This document shows positions 25,847 through 34,463 of a DNA stretch of 64,000 nucleotides, piece by piece. Every line of letters starts with the position of its first letter. Within the stretch, counting starts at the first letter, position 1. The notes under the pieces were generated by a model. The model was not told the origin of the DNA. It saw nothing but the letters and a program-made list of their open reading frames with translations, and ran no database searches. The position numbers were made by a program, and so were the translations under genes. The DNA is taken from NCBI RefSeq assembly GCF_947495285.1, contig NZ_CANLXZ010000015.1, forward strand, positions 22,905-86,904. The letters run 5' to 3'. This DNA comes from an uncultured Nonlabens sp. (GTDB taxonomy: Bacteria > Bacteroidota > Bacteroidia > Flavobacteriales > Flavobacteriaceae).

Positions 25847-26157
25847 ATGGCTATTGATCTTATGAATGAGACACCAGCCCAGCCGCAGCAAAAAATAATA
25901 AGGTTGCTGCCATGAGTTCTGGTACTGATCTTACTATAGAAAACGCGGTGATTACTCTAGTTATAGAGAACCTTAACGCTATGATAAATGCTAAAAATCT
26001 ATGCGTGGTACTCCTACGTTATATAAAGTAAAATCTCTTTTTTATTTTATCTTTTAACACAGTTAGTATTACTATTACAGCAGTCCTAGTGTTACAGTTA
26101 AGAGCTGTATATGTAATTAAAAAAGTTTTAAAGTTGTCCTTTAAGATCATAAATTAA
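25847..26157 (+). pseudogene. Relic of a copper-type P1B ATPase C-terminus
   Basis: No intact frame, but pieces align by eye with the end of CopA-type metal ATPases. From 25847 one frame reads MAIDLMNETPAQ, comparable to the GDGINDAPAL hinge motif. After a frameshift a second frame gives KVAAMSSGTDLTIENAVITL, comparable to VGIAMSSGTDVAIESADV, then LNAMINAKNL, an in-frame stop near 26029 and NLFFILSFNTVSITITAV, comparable to the last membrane helices. The rest of the ATPase is missing. It lies in the position of a copA gene within the metal locus. Confidence 0.65.
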
Positions 26158-26162
26158 GAATT

Positions 26163-27899
26163 ATGAAAAAGAATATTTTATCTATAAGTATAGCCGCAAT
26201 AGTAGGGTTATTTGCAGGTTGGGTCATTTTTGAAAATAAGAATTCAGTTACTGAAAAGACATCTGGAAACAATTCTCAAGTAGATCAAAACCATCATGAG
26301 AATGAAGATACTGAAATATGGAGTTGTTCTATGCATCCTCAAATTATGCTTTCAGAACCTGGAGACTGTCCTATTTGCGGTATGGATCTCATACAAGATA
26401 ACTCTAGTCAGGCTGGTCTCGCTTTGAATGAAATTAAAATGACAGAAAATGCGATGGCACTTGCAAATATTCAAACCACTGTTTTGGGTAATGAATCTTT
26501 TAACAGGAATGATAATTCTATATCTGTATCTGGTAAAATTGTAATCAACGAAGAGAATAACTCTGTGCAGTCTAGCTATTTTAATGGTCGTATAGAACGC
26601 CTTCACATAAGCTATAAAGGACAGCAAGTAAGCCGTGGACAGTTGCTAGCTATTATTTATTCTCCCCAGCTGGTAGCAGCGCAACAGGAATTAATTACTG
26701 CTGCCTCATTAAAAAAAAGTCAGCCGGCTCTTTATAAGGCAGTGAGAAATAAATTGAAAAACTGGAAATTATCTGAAAAACAAATCACCGATATAGAATC
26801 TTCTGGTAAGATAAGAGAAAACTTCAATATACATGCAACAGTATCTGGTAATGTATCTCAAGTTATGGCAAACGAAGGTGACTATGTAAAACAAGGACAA
26901 CCTATTCTAAAAGTCAGTAATTTAAGTAATGTATGGGTGCAATTTGACGCCTATGAAAATCAAATTATGCAATTTAAAATAGGACAAAAAATAGCTATTA
27001 ATACAAATGCAAATCCTAATAAGAATTATGATGCGACAGTTTCTTTTATAGACCCTATTTTAAATACCACTACTAGAACAGTTACTATAAGAGCTACTAT
27101 CGCAAATAAAGAAGGTTTTCTTAAACCTGGCATGTTTGTAACCGGTAAGATAAGAATCTCTCCTACATCTACGGTGTCTAGATCTCTAACCATACCTGAT
27201 AGTGCCGTTTTATGGACTGGAAAGCGATCGATTGTCTATGTAAAAACAAGTCCTAATGAACCTATATTTGAAATGAGAGAAATTACTCTGGGTATTAAAT
27301 CTGGAGATTATTATCAGGTAATAGATGGTTTGAAAAATGGCGATGCCATAGTCACTAATAGTATTTTTACAGTAGATGCAGCTGCACAATTACAAGGCAA
27401 AAATTCCATGATGAATAAACATAAAAACCATACAATTATTAGTGATGGTGAACTAAGTGTTTCTAAAGAATTAGAATCTACTCTTAAAGCTGTTTTACCA
27501 CAATATTTAAAAATGAAAGATGCTTTTATTAAGGTAGATTCTAAGAAAGTAACAAAATATGCAATTGAGATTCAAAAGGGTCTTGAGGCTATCGAGTCTA
27601 ATCTTTTAAGTAATCAAGAAATTATAGCTATTAAAGAGGCTGTTTCTACCCTATCATTAATTAAAAACGGAATGAACATAAATAAGCAAAGAGATCATTA
27701 TATTATATTTAATCAGTCTCTCATCACTTACTTCATGAGACTAGAAAATTTAAGCGAGCCTCTCTATATTCAAAAATGTCCTATGACTAATGGAGATAAA
27801 GCGGCGATATGGTTAAGCAATGAATCTATTATACAGAATCCATATTATAGCACCGATATGTTAACCTGTGGTAATGTAATTTATACGATTAATAAATAA
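26163..27899 (+). CDS. cusB: CusB-like periplasmic adaptor with heavy-metal and DUF3347 domains
   Basis: Membrane-fusion protein of 578 residues. N-terminal anchor (about 5-25), His-rich linker, heavy-metal-binding domain WSCSMHPQI...GDCPICGMDL (about 53-77), then the adaptor core with lipoyl/barrel halves (FNGRIERLHISYKGQQVSRGQLLA; VSGNVSQVMANEGDYVKQGQPILKV) and the beta-barrel/membrane-proximal region to about 410. A C-terminal DUF3347 domain (about 435-578) ends in KCPM...NPYYSTDMLTCG. It links CusA and CusC and may hand metal to the pump. It starts six bases after the ATPase relic. Confidence 0.92.
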   Translation: MKKNILSISIAAIVGLFAGWVIFENKNSVTEKTSGNNSQVDQNHHENEDTEIWSCSMHPQIMLSEPGDCPICGMDLIQDNSSQAGLALNEIKMTENAMALANIQTTVLGNESFNRNDNSISVSGKIVINEENNSVQSSYFNGRIERLHISYKGQQVSRGQLLAIIYSPQLVAAQQELITAASLKKSQPALYKAVRNKLKNWKLSEKQITDIESSGKIRENFNIHATVSGNVSQVMANEGDYVKQGQPILKVSNLSNVWVQFDAYENQIMQFKIGQKIAINTNANPNKNYDATVSFIDPILNTTTRTVTIRATIANKEGFLKPGMFVTGKIRISPTSTVSRSLTIPDSAVLWTGKRSIVYVKTSPNEPIFEMREITLGIKSGDYYQVIDGLKNGDAIVTNSIFTVDAAAQLQGKNSMMNKHKNHTIISDGELSVSKELESTLKAVLPQYLKMKDAFIKVDSKKVTKYAIEIQKGLEAIESNLLSNQEIIAIKEAVSTLSLIKNGMNINKQRDHYIIFNQSLITYFMRLENLSEPLYIQKCPMTNGDKAAIWLSNESIIQNPYYSTDMLTCGNVIYTINK

Positions 27900-27913
27900 A
27901 AATAAGCAAGCAA

Positions 27914-28465
27914 TTATTTAACAATCTCGTTAATTAAGTGTCCATCATATTTAATAGATGAACGGTGCAAGCTATTAATGATTAAATGAGCACTTTCTAT
28001 AGAGAATATTTTAAACACTACATTAATACTTTCTGTATCGTTTCTTACATCAAATTTATAAGTTATATAATTTGAGTCTTCAACAATAAATATTTTTGAA
28101 TTTTTGATTTTACCAGTAAAGTTATATGAATTATCACTATTATAACCGCCACCAGCTCTACGCTCACCATAAAAAGGTAAATTAAAAACCGCTCTATCTT
28201 CTACTAGTTGAACAGTGTAATTATCACCACTCAAATTGATGCGTCCAGCACTATTTCCATTGCGCATTAAAAAATCATTGATGACATGATTAACAGACTG
28301 TGTGTTTAGAGGAAATGCCGCAGTTGCTTTAAAATGAATCTCTTGATTTGATATTTGTTCCTTTAGTTGGATAAGTTGGAGTCTATCTACTTCTGTAAAA
28401 CTAGATTTACAAGAGCTTAAAAGCATTATTAGAACTATAAACACTACAGATTTTGTATTTTTCAT
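27914..28465 (-). CDS. DUF4251 domain lipoprotein
   Basis: Predicted lipoprotein of 183 residues with lipobox LSSC (Cys19). The body shows DUF4251 hallmarks: KATAAFPLNTQSVNHVINDF, LPFYGERR with GGGYNSDNSYNF, and a C-terminal RSSIKYDGHL. This family is common in Bacteroidota as exported proteins of unknown function. It is convergent with cusB, 14 bases apart at the ends. Confidence 0.85.
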   Translation of the reverse strand: MKNTKSVVFIVLIMLLSSCKSSFTEVDRLQLIQLKEQISNQEIHFKATAAFPLNTQSVNHVINDFLMRNGNSAGRINLSGDNYTVQLVEDRAVFNLPFYGERRAGGGYNSDNSYNFTGKIKNSKIFIVEDSNYITYKFDVRNDTESINVVFKIFSIESAHLIINSLHRSSIKYDGHLINEIVK

Positions 28466-28508
28466 TTTGTTATGATTAAAATCATTAATAATATTTTGAT
28501 ACGTGTTA

Positions 28509-28536
28509 TCTATCCGCTTTCGCGAAAGCGGATAGA
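28509..28536. repeat. Dispersed palindrome, extended to 28 bp
   Basis: Core CGCTTTCGCGAAAGCG extended by TCTATC and complement. It lies 44 bases upstream of the DUF4251 ATG in a 320-base divergent intergenic region that otherwise is AT-rich with no further supported feature. Confidence 0.9.
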
Positions 28537-28786
28537 AAATTATCCAATCGAGTAGTTATAAACTTTTTTAAAAGTACAAAATACCGATATAATGTATCAT
28601 TATACACATATCAATCTTAAGCTCACAAATTAAGAGCTTTTAAAAACAAATAACTACGTTTAAAGAGCATTCATAAACCTAATTGTTAACTCAATGTTTA
28701 AAATTAGATTTAAATAACTTGTTATCTCTCTAAGAATAGTCTACTTTTCCTACTTAATAACATTGAAATTACACATTTTAAATTTT

Positions 28787-31700
28787 ATGAAGAGAATTTT
28801 CCACCAAAGAATGAAAAGTCTGTCGTACACAACGACATTACTTTTCTTCATTACTTTTAATTCCATTTATGCTCAGTGCCCAACTGTTCCTGTTTCAAAT
28901 CAGGTAATATGCGACGCAGCAGGTTTTGATTTTAATGAATTAAGTCAGTTTGCAACACCAGGAACGAATGGCAGTATACGCTGGTACCTGGCTCCTACAG
29001 GAGGTGATCCACTCGTGGGAACCCAACTAGTCCGAGAAGGAACTTATTATGCAGGAGACACAACAGGTAATTGTGGAACAAGATCTCCTATTACCATAGA
29101 TTTTACGGTTAACGATAGCAACCAAAATCTAGATGCGATTTTCTGTTTTAATGATAATCCTACTATACAGTCTTTTATTGATGAGGCTCTTGCTGTTAAT
29201 ATTCCTAGTGGAGGATCTGTAGAGATTTATAGCGATTTTGGTCTTACTATGTTAGTGGGAACCGACATGGAGCTAACAGAAAATTCTAACTTTTTTATAG
29301 TATTTACTGACGCTGGTGGCTGTCGCAGTCAGATAGAAACTGGTAGTACCGCAGTTTTTCCATCGCCTATGGATCCTAATCCAGATTTACAACAGCAATT
29401 TTGTTCTGATATAAATCCTACTATAGCCGATTTAAATCCAGGTACAACTGATAATTTTAACTGGTTTGATAGTATAGATGAATTTAATGAACCTATACCA
29501 CCTGCATTGAATGGCTCTACTCCATTAATAAATGGCGCTACCTACTATGTACAAGCAGATAACTTTTTCTGCGTAAGTGAAGAGATTGCTGTAGTCGTTC
29601 AAATTGATGCGGCTGCAAATGCTGGTATGAACAATAATCAGGAGTATTGCGAGGACAACATTCCTCTAGCTGATTTTGATCTATTCCCTTTACTAGGTCC
29701 TGATGCAGATAATGATGGTAACTGGACAGGGACTTTAGAAACTAATAATGAAGATCGAGGTACTATTAATTTAAGTGGACAGGAAGTAGGTGTTTATACC
29801 TTTGATTATACTGTTACAGGTACAGGATTATGTAGTGACACTACCGCTACTATTACTATCGAGATTCTAGATGTGTTAAGTTCAGGAACGGTTTCAAATG
29901 AAAGTCCAGTAAGTTTTTGTATTTCTCAATTACCTGTTTCTTATGATCTCTCCTTATTATTAGATAATGAAGATGCTGGCGGATCTTGGTTTCAAGGATT
30001 AACCAGTGCAGACCCTATGGTGGACTCTCCTATTGATCTATCCGTTTATGCAGCTGGAACATATGATTTTACTTATATTCAAAATTTAGGTACAAACCCT
30101 TGTCCTGAAGAATCTACAACAGTTCAAGTAATTGTTTTTGAAGATGCGAGTGCAGGTAATGCTGTGGCTGCACAATTTTGTGAAAATGATTTGATAACAA
30201 ATTCTCCTTACGATTTATTTGATGCATTAGATAATTCACGAGATAACGACCTAGGTGTATGGACAGATGCAATGAATAATACTATTACAAATCCTATAGA
30301 CATTACTGGATTTACTGTTACTGAAAGTCCTTACTCTTATACCTATACTGTTGATAATGGTACTTGTACAGATTCTGAAACAATAGTACTAGATATTTTA
30401 CCTGCTCCAGAATCTGGTGCTTATGTAGGGACACCGTTTATAATTTGTGAAGATCAAGCTGTTGCTAGTCCTCTTTATGATTTGTTTAATTTACTAGATG
30501 GTACACAAGATGCAAATGGATCGTGGTTTATGGGTGCTACTTCTTCTGGTGATGCTTTAACTAATCCTATCGATATTAGTACTTTAGGGTTAGGAACCTT
30601 TGACTTTACATATGCCGTTCCTGCAATAGGAACTTGTACTGATGACGATGTTACGGTTACCGTGATAATTAATTCGTTACCTAATGCGGGAATTCCTGCT
30701 CCATTCATAGTTTGTGAAAACGATTTAGAGGCAAATTCTTCTTTAGATCTATTTGATCAACTTACTGGGCAAGACGCTGATGGTACATGGTCTGATGATG
30801 ATGGAACAGAAGTGCTAACAGGAAGTACCGTGGACCTTACAAATTTAGAAGTAGGTTCTTATAATTTTTCTTATACTTTAACAGATGATAATGGGTGTGT
30901 GAATAGTTCTACTGTGCTAGTTACGGTACAAACAGCTCCAGAATCTGGTGCTTATGTAGGAACACCTTTTACAATTTGTGAAGATCAAGCTATTGCTAGT
31001 CCTCTTTATGATTTGTTTAATTTACTAGATGGTACACAAGATACAAATGGATCGTGGTTTATGGGCGCTACTTCTTCTGGTGATGCTTTAACTAACCCTA
31101 TTGATCTGACAACTCTAGGAACTGGAACTTTTGACTTTACATATGCCGTTCCTGCAATAGGAACTTGTACTGATGACGATGTTACGGTTACTGTAATAAT
31201 AGACGCGGTGACAGACGCAGGTGTTGCGACTGATGTCATATTTTGTGAAAATGAATTGACCGAAAATTCTCCTTTAGATCTATTAAATCAACTTACTGGA
31301 GAAGATGCAGGTGGTACCTGGTCTGATGATAACGTAACAGGAGTATTAACTGGGAATGATGTAGATATAACTAATCTAGCCGTAGGTAGTTATAACTTTA
31401 CTTATACTGTTAATAACGGAGCTTGTGCAGATTCTGAAACTGTTTTAGTAACCATTTCTACAGCACCGAATGCAGGTGAAGCAACTAATTTTAATGTTTG
31501 TTTGTCTGATGTTATAAACGATCAAACGTTGGATCTATTCAATCAACTTACTGGACAAGATTCTGGTGGTTCTTGGTCTGATGATGATAGCACTTCTCAA
31601 CTATCAGGATCTATTGTAACTATTGCTGCTCTTGAAGTTGGTACCTATAATTTTACTTACTCTGTATCTAATTCTCCTAACTGTAGTGAAGATATGGAAA

Positions 31701-33472
31701 CAGTTCAAGTTACTATTAATAATATAGGAGCGCCTACTGTAATAGCTATTCAAGAGTTTTGTGATGCAGCTACCATCGATTCTTTAGAAGTAAATGGAAC
31801 AGGGATTCAATGGTATGAAGATGCATCTTTGAGCACACCATTAAGTGCAACAGATGCTTTAATTAATGGAGAAGATTACTTTGCTACACAAACAGACGAA
31901 ATAACAAACTGTGAGTCTAGTGAAAGTGCTGTGGTAACGGTTAATATATTTGATTCACCTAATTCAGGAATTGAATCTCCTTTAGTTGTTTGTAGTGATC
32001 AAAATATGATCGATCTATTTACTTCTCTGGATGGAACACAAGATCCTAATGGTACATGGATCGATACAGACAGTACTAATGCAATTACGGATAATATCTT
32101 TGATGCAACTGCTGTCCCTAGTGGAGATTATAGTTTTGAATACTTTGTTACTGCTAGTGCACCATGTACAGATGCATCCACAATAGTAACGGTAACCGTA
32201 GAATCACCTGTCCTGGCAGGAATGAGCACAAGTCTAGAAATTTGCTCTGATAATGGTACAACAGACTTGTTTACATTATTAGGCACTGCAACTGCTGGTG
32301 GTACATGGAGTCCATCTTTAACAAGTTCTACAGGAGTATTTGATCCATTATTAGACGCTGAAGGAACTTATACTTATTCGGTAACTAGCGCTTGTAATAC
32401 AGCAACTGCTTCTGTTTTAGTAGAGGTAACAAGCGCTCCTGACGCGGGAATGGATAATGAAGTTTCTTTATGTATTTCAAATGGCACAGAAGATTTATTA
32501 AGCCTATTAGGTGGTACGCCAGATGCAACAGGTACCTGGTCACCGCTCTTAAATAGTGGGACAAATATCTTTGACCCTTCTATAGATCCATCTGGAACTT
32601 ATACCTATACGGTAACAGCAACAACACCTTGTGCTGTAGATGCAATTTCTACATTAATTATACAGGTAGAGAATTCTTTGCCTCCTACTTTGGTAACTAC
32701 TTCTCTAGAATTTTGCGCAACTGATGCTCCTATTGTTATGGATCTTGACTCTTCTGTTACAGGTGAGATGATACGCTGGTATGATGCTATAGACGCTACA
32801 GAAGAATTAAATGATACAAATATGTTGATAGATGCAACTACATACTATGCAACACAAACTAGTACCAATGGGTGTGAATCTAGCGTCAGAACTGCAGTGA
32901 CGGTTCAAGTTAGTGATGCGCCTACACCTACTATCGCATTGGATGGTAATTTGTTCTGTATTAATGATAATCCTAGTTTACAGCAACTTACCTTAAATAT
33001 AAATGAATTTGATGCTACATCAAATAGCCTTGTTTGGTACAGCTCTATCGATGGTTTAAATGTTTTACCACTAAGCACAATACTGACTGATGGTACTGTT
33101 TACTACGCCGCCTTGATAGATATGCTTACAGGTTGTGAAAGTAGTTTGAGGTTACCAGTTACTGTTGATTTAACTGCATGTGATACAGTAGATATTCCTG
33201 ATGGCTTTTCTCCTAATGGTGATGGAACTAATGACGTATTTGATGTTGATAATCTAGGATTCTTATATCCTAATTATAACCTTGAATTTTATAATCGTTA
33301 TGGGAATAAAGTGTATGAAGGAACAGCAAGTACACCGCCTTTTAATGGATTTAGTAACACTTCTAATTTATTAAATGATGGTGAACTACCAGTAGGCGTT
33401 TACTACTATATCTTAAAATTTAATGATGGAGTTACAAAACCATTACAAGGAAGAATTTATTTAAGCCGTTAG
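28787..33472 (+). CDS. Giant repeat protein with type IX (type B) C-terminal sorting domain
   Basis: Secreted protein of 1561 residues. A signal peptide ends at NSIYA before QCPTVPVS. The body consists of many repeated Ig-like modules of about 85-90 residues with recurrent patterns (CEDQ/CENDL, LDLFDQLTG, GTWSDD, GTYNFTYTV, TVLVTV). The last 85 residues carry the gliding-motility-associated C-terminal domain: IPDGFSPNGDGTNDVF, LEFYNRYGNKVYEG, LPVGVYYYILKF, ending GRIYLSR, a type B signal for the type IX secretion system. It is probably a surface adhesin. I start at the ATG at 28787. The two downstream genes form its operon. Confidence 0.9.
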   Translation: MKRIFHQRMKSLSYTTTLLFFITFNSIYAQCPTVPVSNQVICDAAGFDFNELSQFATPGTNGSIRWYLAPTGGDPLVGTQLVREGTYYAGDTTGNCGTRSPITIDFTVNDSNQNLDAIFCFNDNPTIQSFIDEALAVNIPSGGSVEIYSDFGLTMLVGTDMELTENSNFFIVFTDAGGCRSQIETGSTAVFPSPMDPNPDLQQQFCSDINPTIADLNPGTTDNFNWFDSIDEFNEPIPPALNGSTPLINGATYYVQADNFFCVSEEIAVVVQIDAAANAGMNNNQEYCEDNIPLADFDLFPLLGPDADNDGNWTGTLETNNEDRGTINLSGQEVGVYTFDYTVTGTGLCSDTTATITIEILDVLSSGTVSNESPVSFCISQLPVSYDLSLLLDNEDAGGSWFQGLTSADPMVDSPIDLSVYAAGTYDFTYIQNLGTNPCPEESTTVQVIVFEDASAGNAVAAQFCENDLITNSPYDLFDALDNSRDNDLGVWTDAMNNTITNPIDITGFTVTESPYSYTYTVDNGTCTDSETIVLDILPAPESGAYVGTPFIICEDQAVASPLYDLFNLLDGTQDANGSWFMGATSSGDALTNPIDISTLGLGTFDFTYAVPAIGTCTDDDVTVTVIINSLPNAGIPAPFIVCENDLEANSSLDLFDQLTGQDADGTWSDDDGTEVLTGSTVDLTNLEVGSYNFSYTLTDDNGCVNSSTVLVTVQTAPESGAYVGTPFTICEDQAIASPLYDLFNLLDGTQDTNGSWFMGATSSGDALTNPIDLTTLGTGTFDFTYAVPAIGTCTDDDVTVTVIIDAVTDAGVATDVIFCENELTENSPLDLLNQLTGEDAGGTWSDDNVTGVLTGNDVDITNLAVGSYNFTYTVNNGACADSETVLVTISTAPNAGEATNFNVCLSDVINDQTLDLFNQLTGQDSGGSWSDDDSTSQLSGSIVTIAALEVGTYNFTYSVSNSPNCSEDMETVQVTINNIGAPTVIAIQEFCDAATIDSLEVNGTGIQWYEDASLSTPLSATDALINGEDYFATQTDEITNCESSESAVVTVNIFDSPNSGIESPLVVCSDQNMIDLFTSLDGTQDPNGTWIDTDSTNAITDNIFDATAVPSGDYSFEYFVTASAPCTDASTIVTVTVESPVLAGMSTSLEICSDNGTTDLFTLLGTATAGGTWSPSLTSSTGVFDPLLDAEGTYTYSVTSACNTATASVLVEVTSAPDAGMDNEVSLCISNGTEDLLSLLGGTPDATGTWSPLLNSGTNIFDPSIDPSGTYTYTVTATTPCAVDAISTLIIQVENSLPPTLVTTSLEFCATDAPIVMDLDSSVTGEMIRWYDAIDATEELNDTNMLIDATTYYATQTSTNGCESSVRTAVTVQVSDAPTPTIALDGNLFCINDNPSLQQLTLNINEFDATSNSLVWYSSIDGLNVLPLSTILTDGTVYYAALIDMLTGCESSLRLPVTVDLTACDTVDIPDGFSPNGDGTNDVFDVDNLGFLYPNYNLEFYNRYGNKVYEGTASTPPFNGFSNTSNLLNDGELPVGVYYYILKFNDGVTKPLQGRIYLSR
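30404..31200 (+). repeat. Near-identical internal duplication in the adhesin gene
   Basis: Segments 30404-30669 and 30935-31200 are almost the same at the DNA level with an offset of 531 bases (177 codons, two Ig-like modules). Both code for ESGAYVGTPF, CEDQ, LYDLFNLLDGTQD and FTYAVPAIGTCTDDDVTV. The similarity exceeds that among the other modules, so the duplication is recent or maintained by recombination. Confidence 0.85.
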
Positions 33473-33491
33473 TCTCAAAGAAACAAACAAG

Positions 33492-34442
33492 ATGAAAAAA
33501 TTATATATTAAACAATTACTAATTACATTAGTTTTTGCGATTTCTTTGAGCAGTGTAGCTCAACAGGATCCACAGTTTACTCAATACATGTATAACCAGA
33601 GTATTATTAATCCAGCGTATGCAACGGCAAACAAGTCAGAGCTCAATATAGGTGGACTGTATAGATCGCAATGGGTGGGATTAGAAGGAGCGCCTAAAAC
33701 GGCCTCGCTATTCGTTCACTATCCTGTTAGTGACCGTGTCGAAGTAGGAATTTCTTTTACTAATGATGACATAGGTAACGTAGTTACAGAAAATAACATC
33801 TACGCAGATTTTGCTTATGTTCTTCCTGTTTCTGAAACGGCAAAATTATCATTAGGATTAAAGGCAGGAGTTACTTTATTTGACGCAAATTTTGACGGTT
33901 TTAACCTTCAGTCTGGTGGTAGAATTACTGATCCTGCTTTTAACGATAACGTAACTCAATCATTTCCTAATATAGGTCTTGGTGCTTTTTACTTTACAGA
34001 TAAGTTTTATGTAGGGCTATCTGCTCCTAATTTACTTACAACTACCCATTTGGAAAATGAAAACGGAATTCAATCCACAGGAGTGCAGGATGTTCATTTT
34101 TTCTTAAATAGTGGTTATGTTATAAACTTAAATCCTGATCTTAAATTCAAACCATCTTTTTTACTTAAAGGTGTTAAGGGAGCGCCATTATCTGCAGATA
34201 TTAATGCAAACTTTTTATTTTATGATAAATTTGAGGCTGGTCTAGGTTATCGTATTGACGACTCAGTGAGTGCATTAGTTAATTACAAAGTCACCCCAGA
34301 ACTACGTTTGGGATATGCTTATGATTACACAACTAGCAACCTAGGGAGCTATAATTCTGGATCACACGAAATTATTTTATTGTACAACATAAAAACTAAA
34401 TTTTGGAAAAGTGGTTATGACCGTTCTCCTAGATTCTTTTAA
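33492..34442 (+). CDS. PorP/SprF family type IX secretion membrane protein
   Basis: Outer-membrane beta-barrel-like protein of 316 residues with signal peptide ending at LSSVAQ. The opening QQDPQFTQYMYNQSIINPAYA is the PorP/SprF signature. Alternating strands ending in NLGSYNSGSHEIILLYN follow. PorP-type proteins partner with type B CTD adhesins for their surface display, and this gene is 19 bases after such an adhesin gene. Confidence 0.92.
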   Translation: MKKLYIKQLLITLVFAISLSSVAQQDPQFTQYMYNQSIINPAYATANKSELNIGGLYRSQWVGLEGAPKTASLFVHYPVSDRVEVGISFTNDDIGNVVTENNIYADFAYVLPVSETAKLSLGLKAGVTLFDANFDGFNLQSGGRITDPAFNDNVTQSFPNIGLGAFYFTDKFYVGLSAPNLLTTTHLENENGIQSTGVQDVHFFLNSGYVINLNPDLKFKPSFLLKGVKGAPLSADINANFLFYDKFEAGLGYRIDDSVSALVNYKVTPELRLGYAYDYTTSNLGSYNSGSHEIILLYNIKTKFWKSGYDRSPRFF

Positions 34443-34463
34443 AATATCAATAACATTACACTT

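Noticed and set aside
30475..31239. Two similar antisense frames within the adhesin gene
   Set aside because: They mirror the duplicated Ig-like modules on the other strand; their resemblance results from the repeat of the sense gene.
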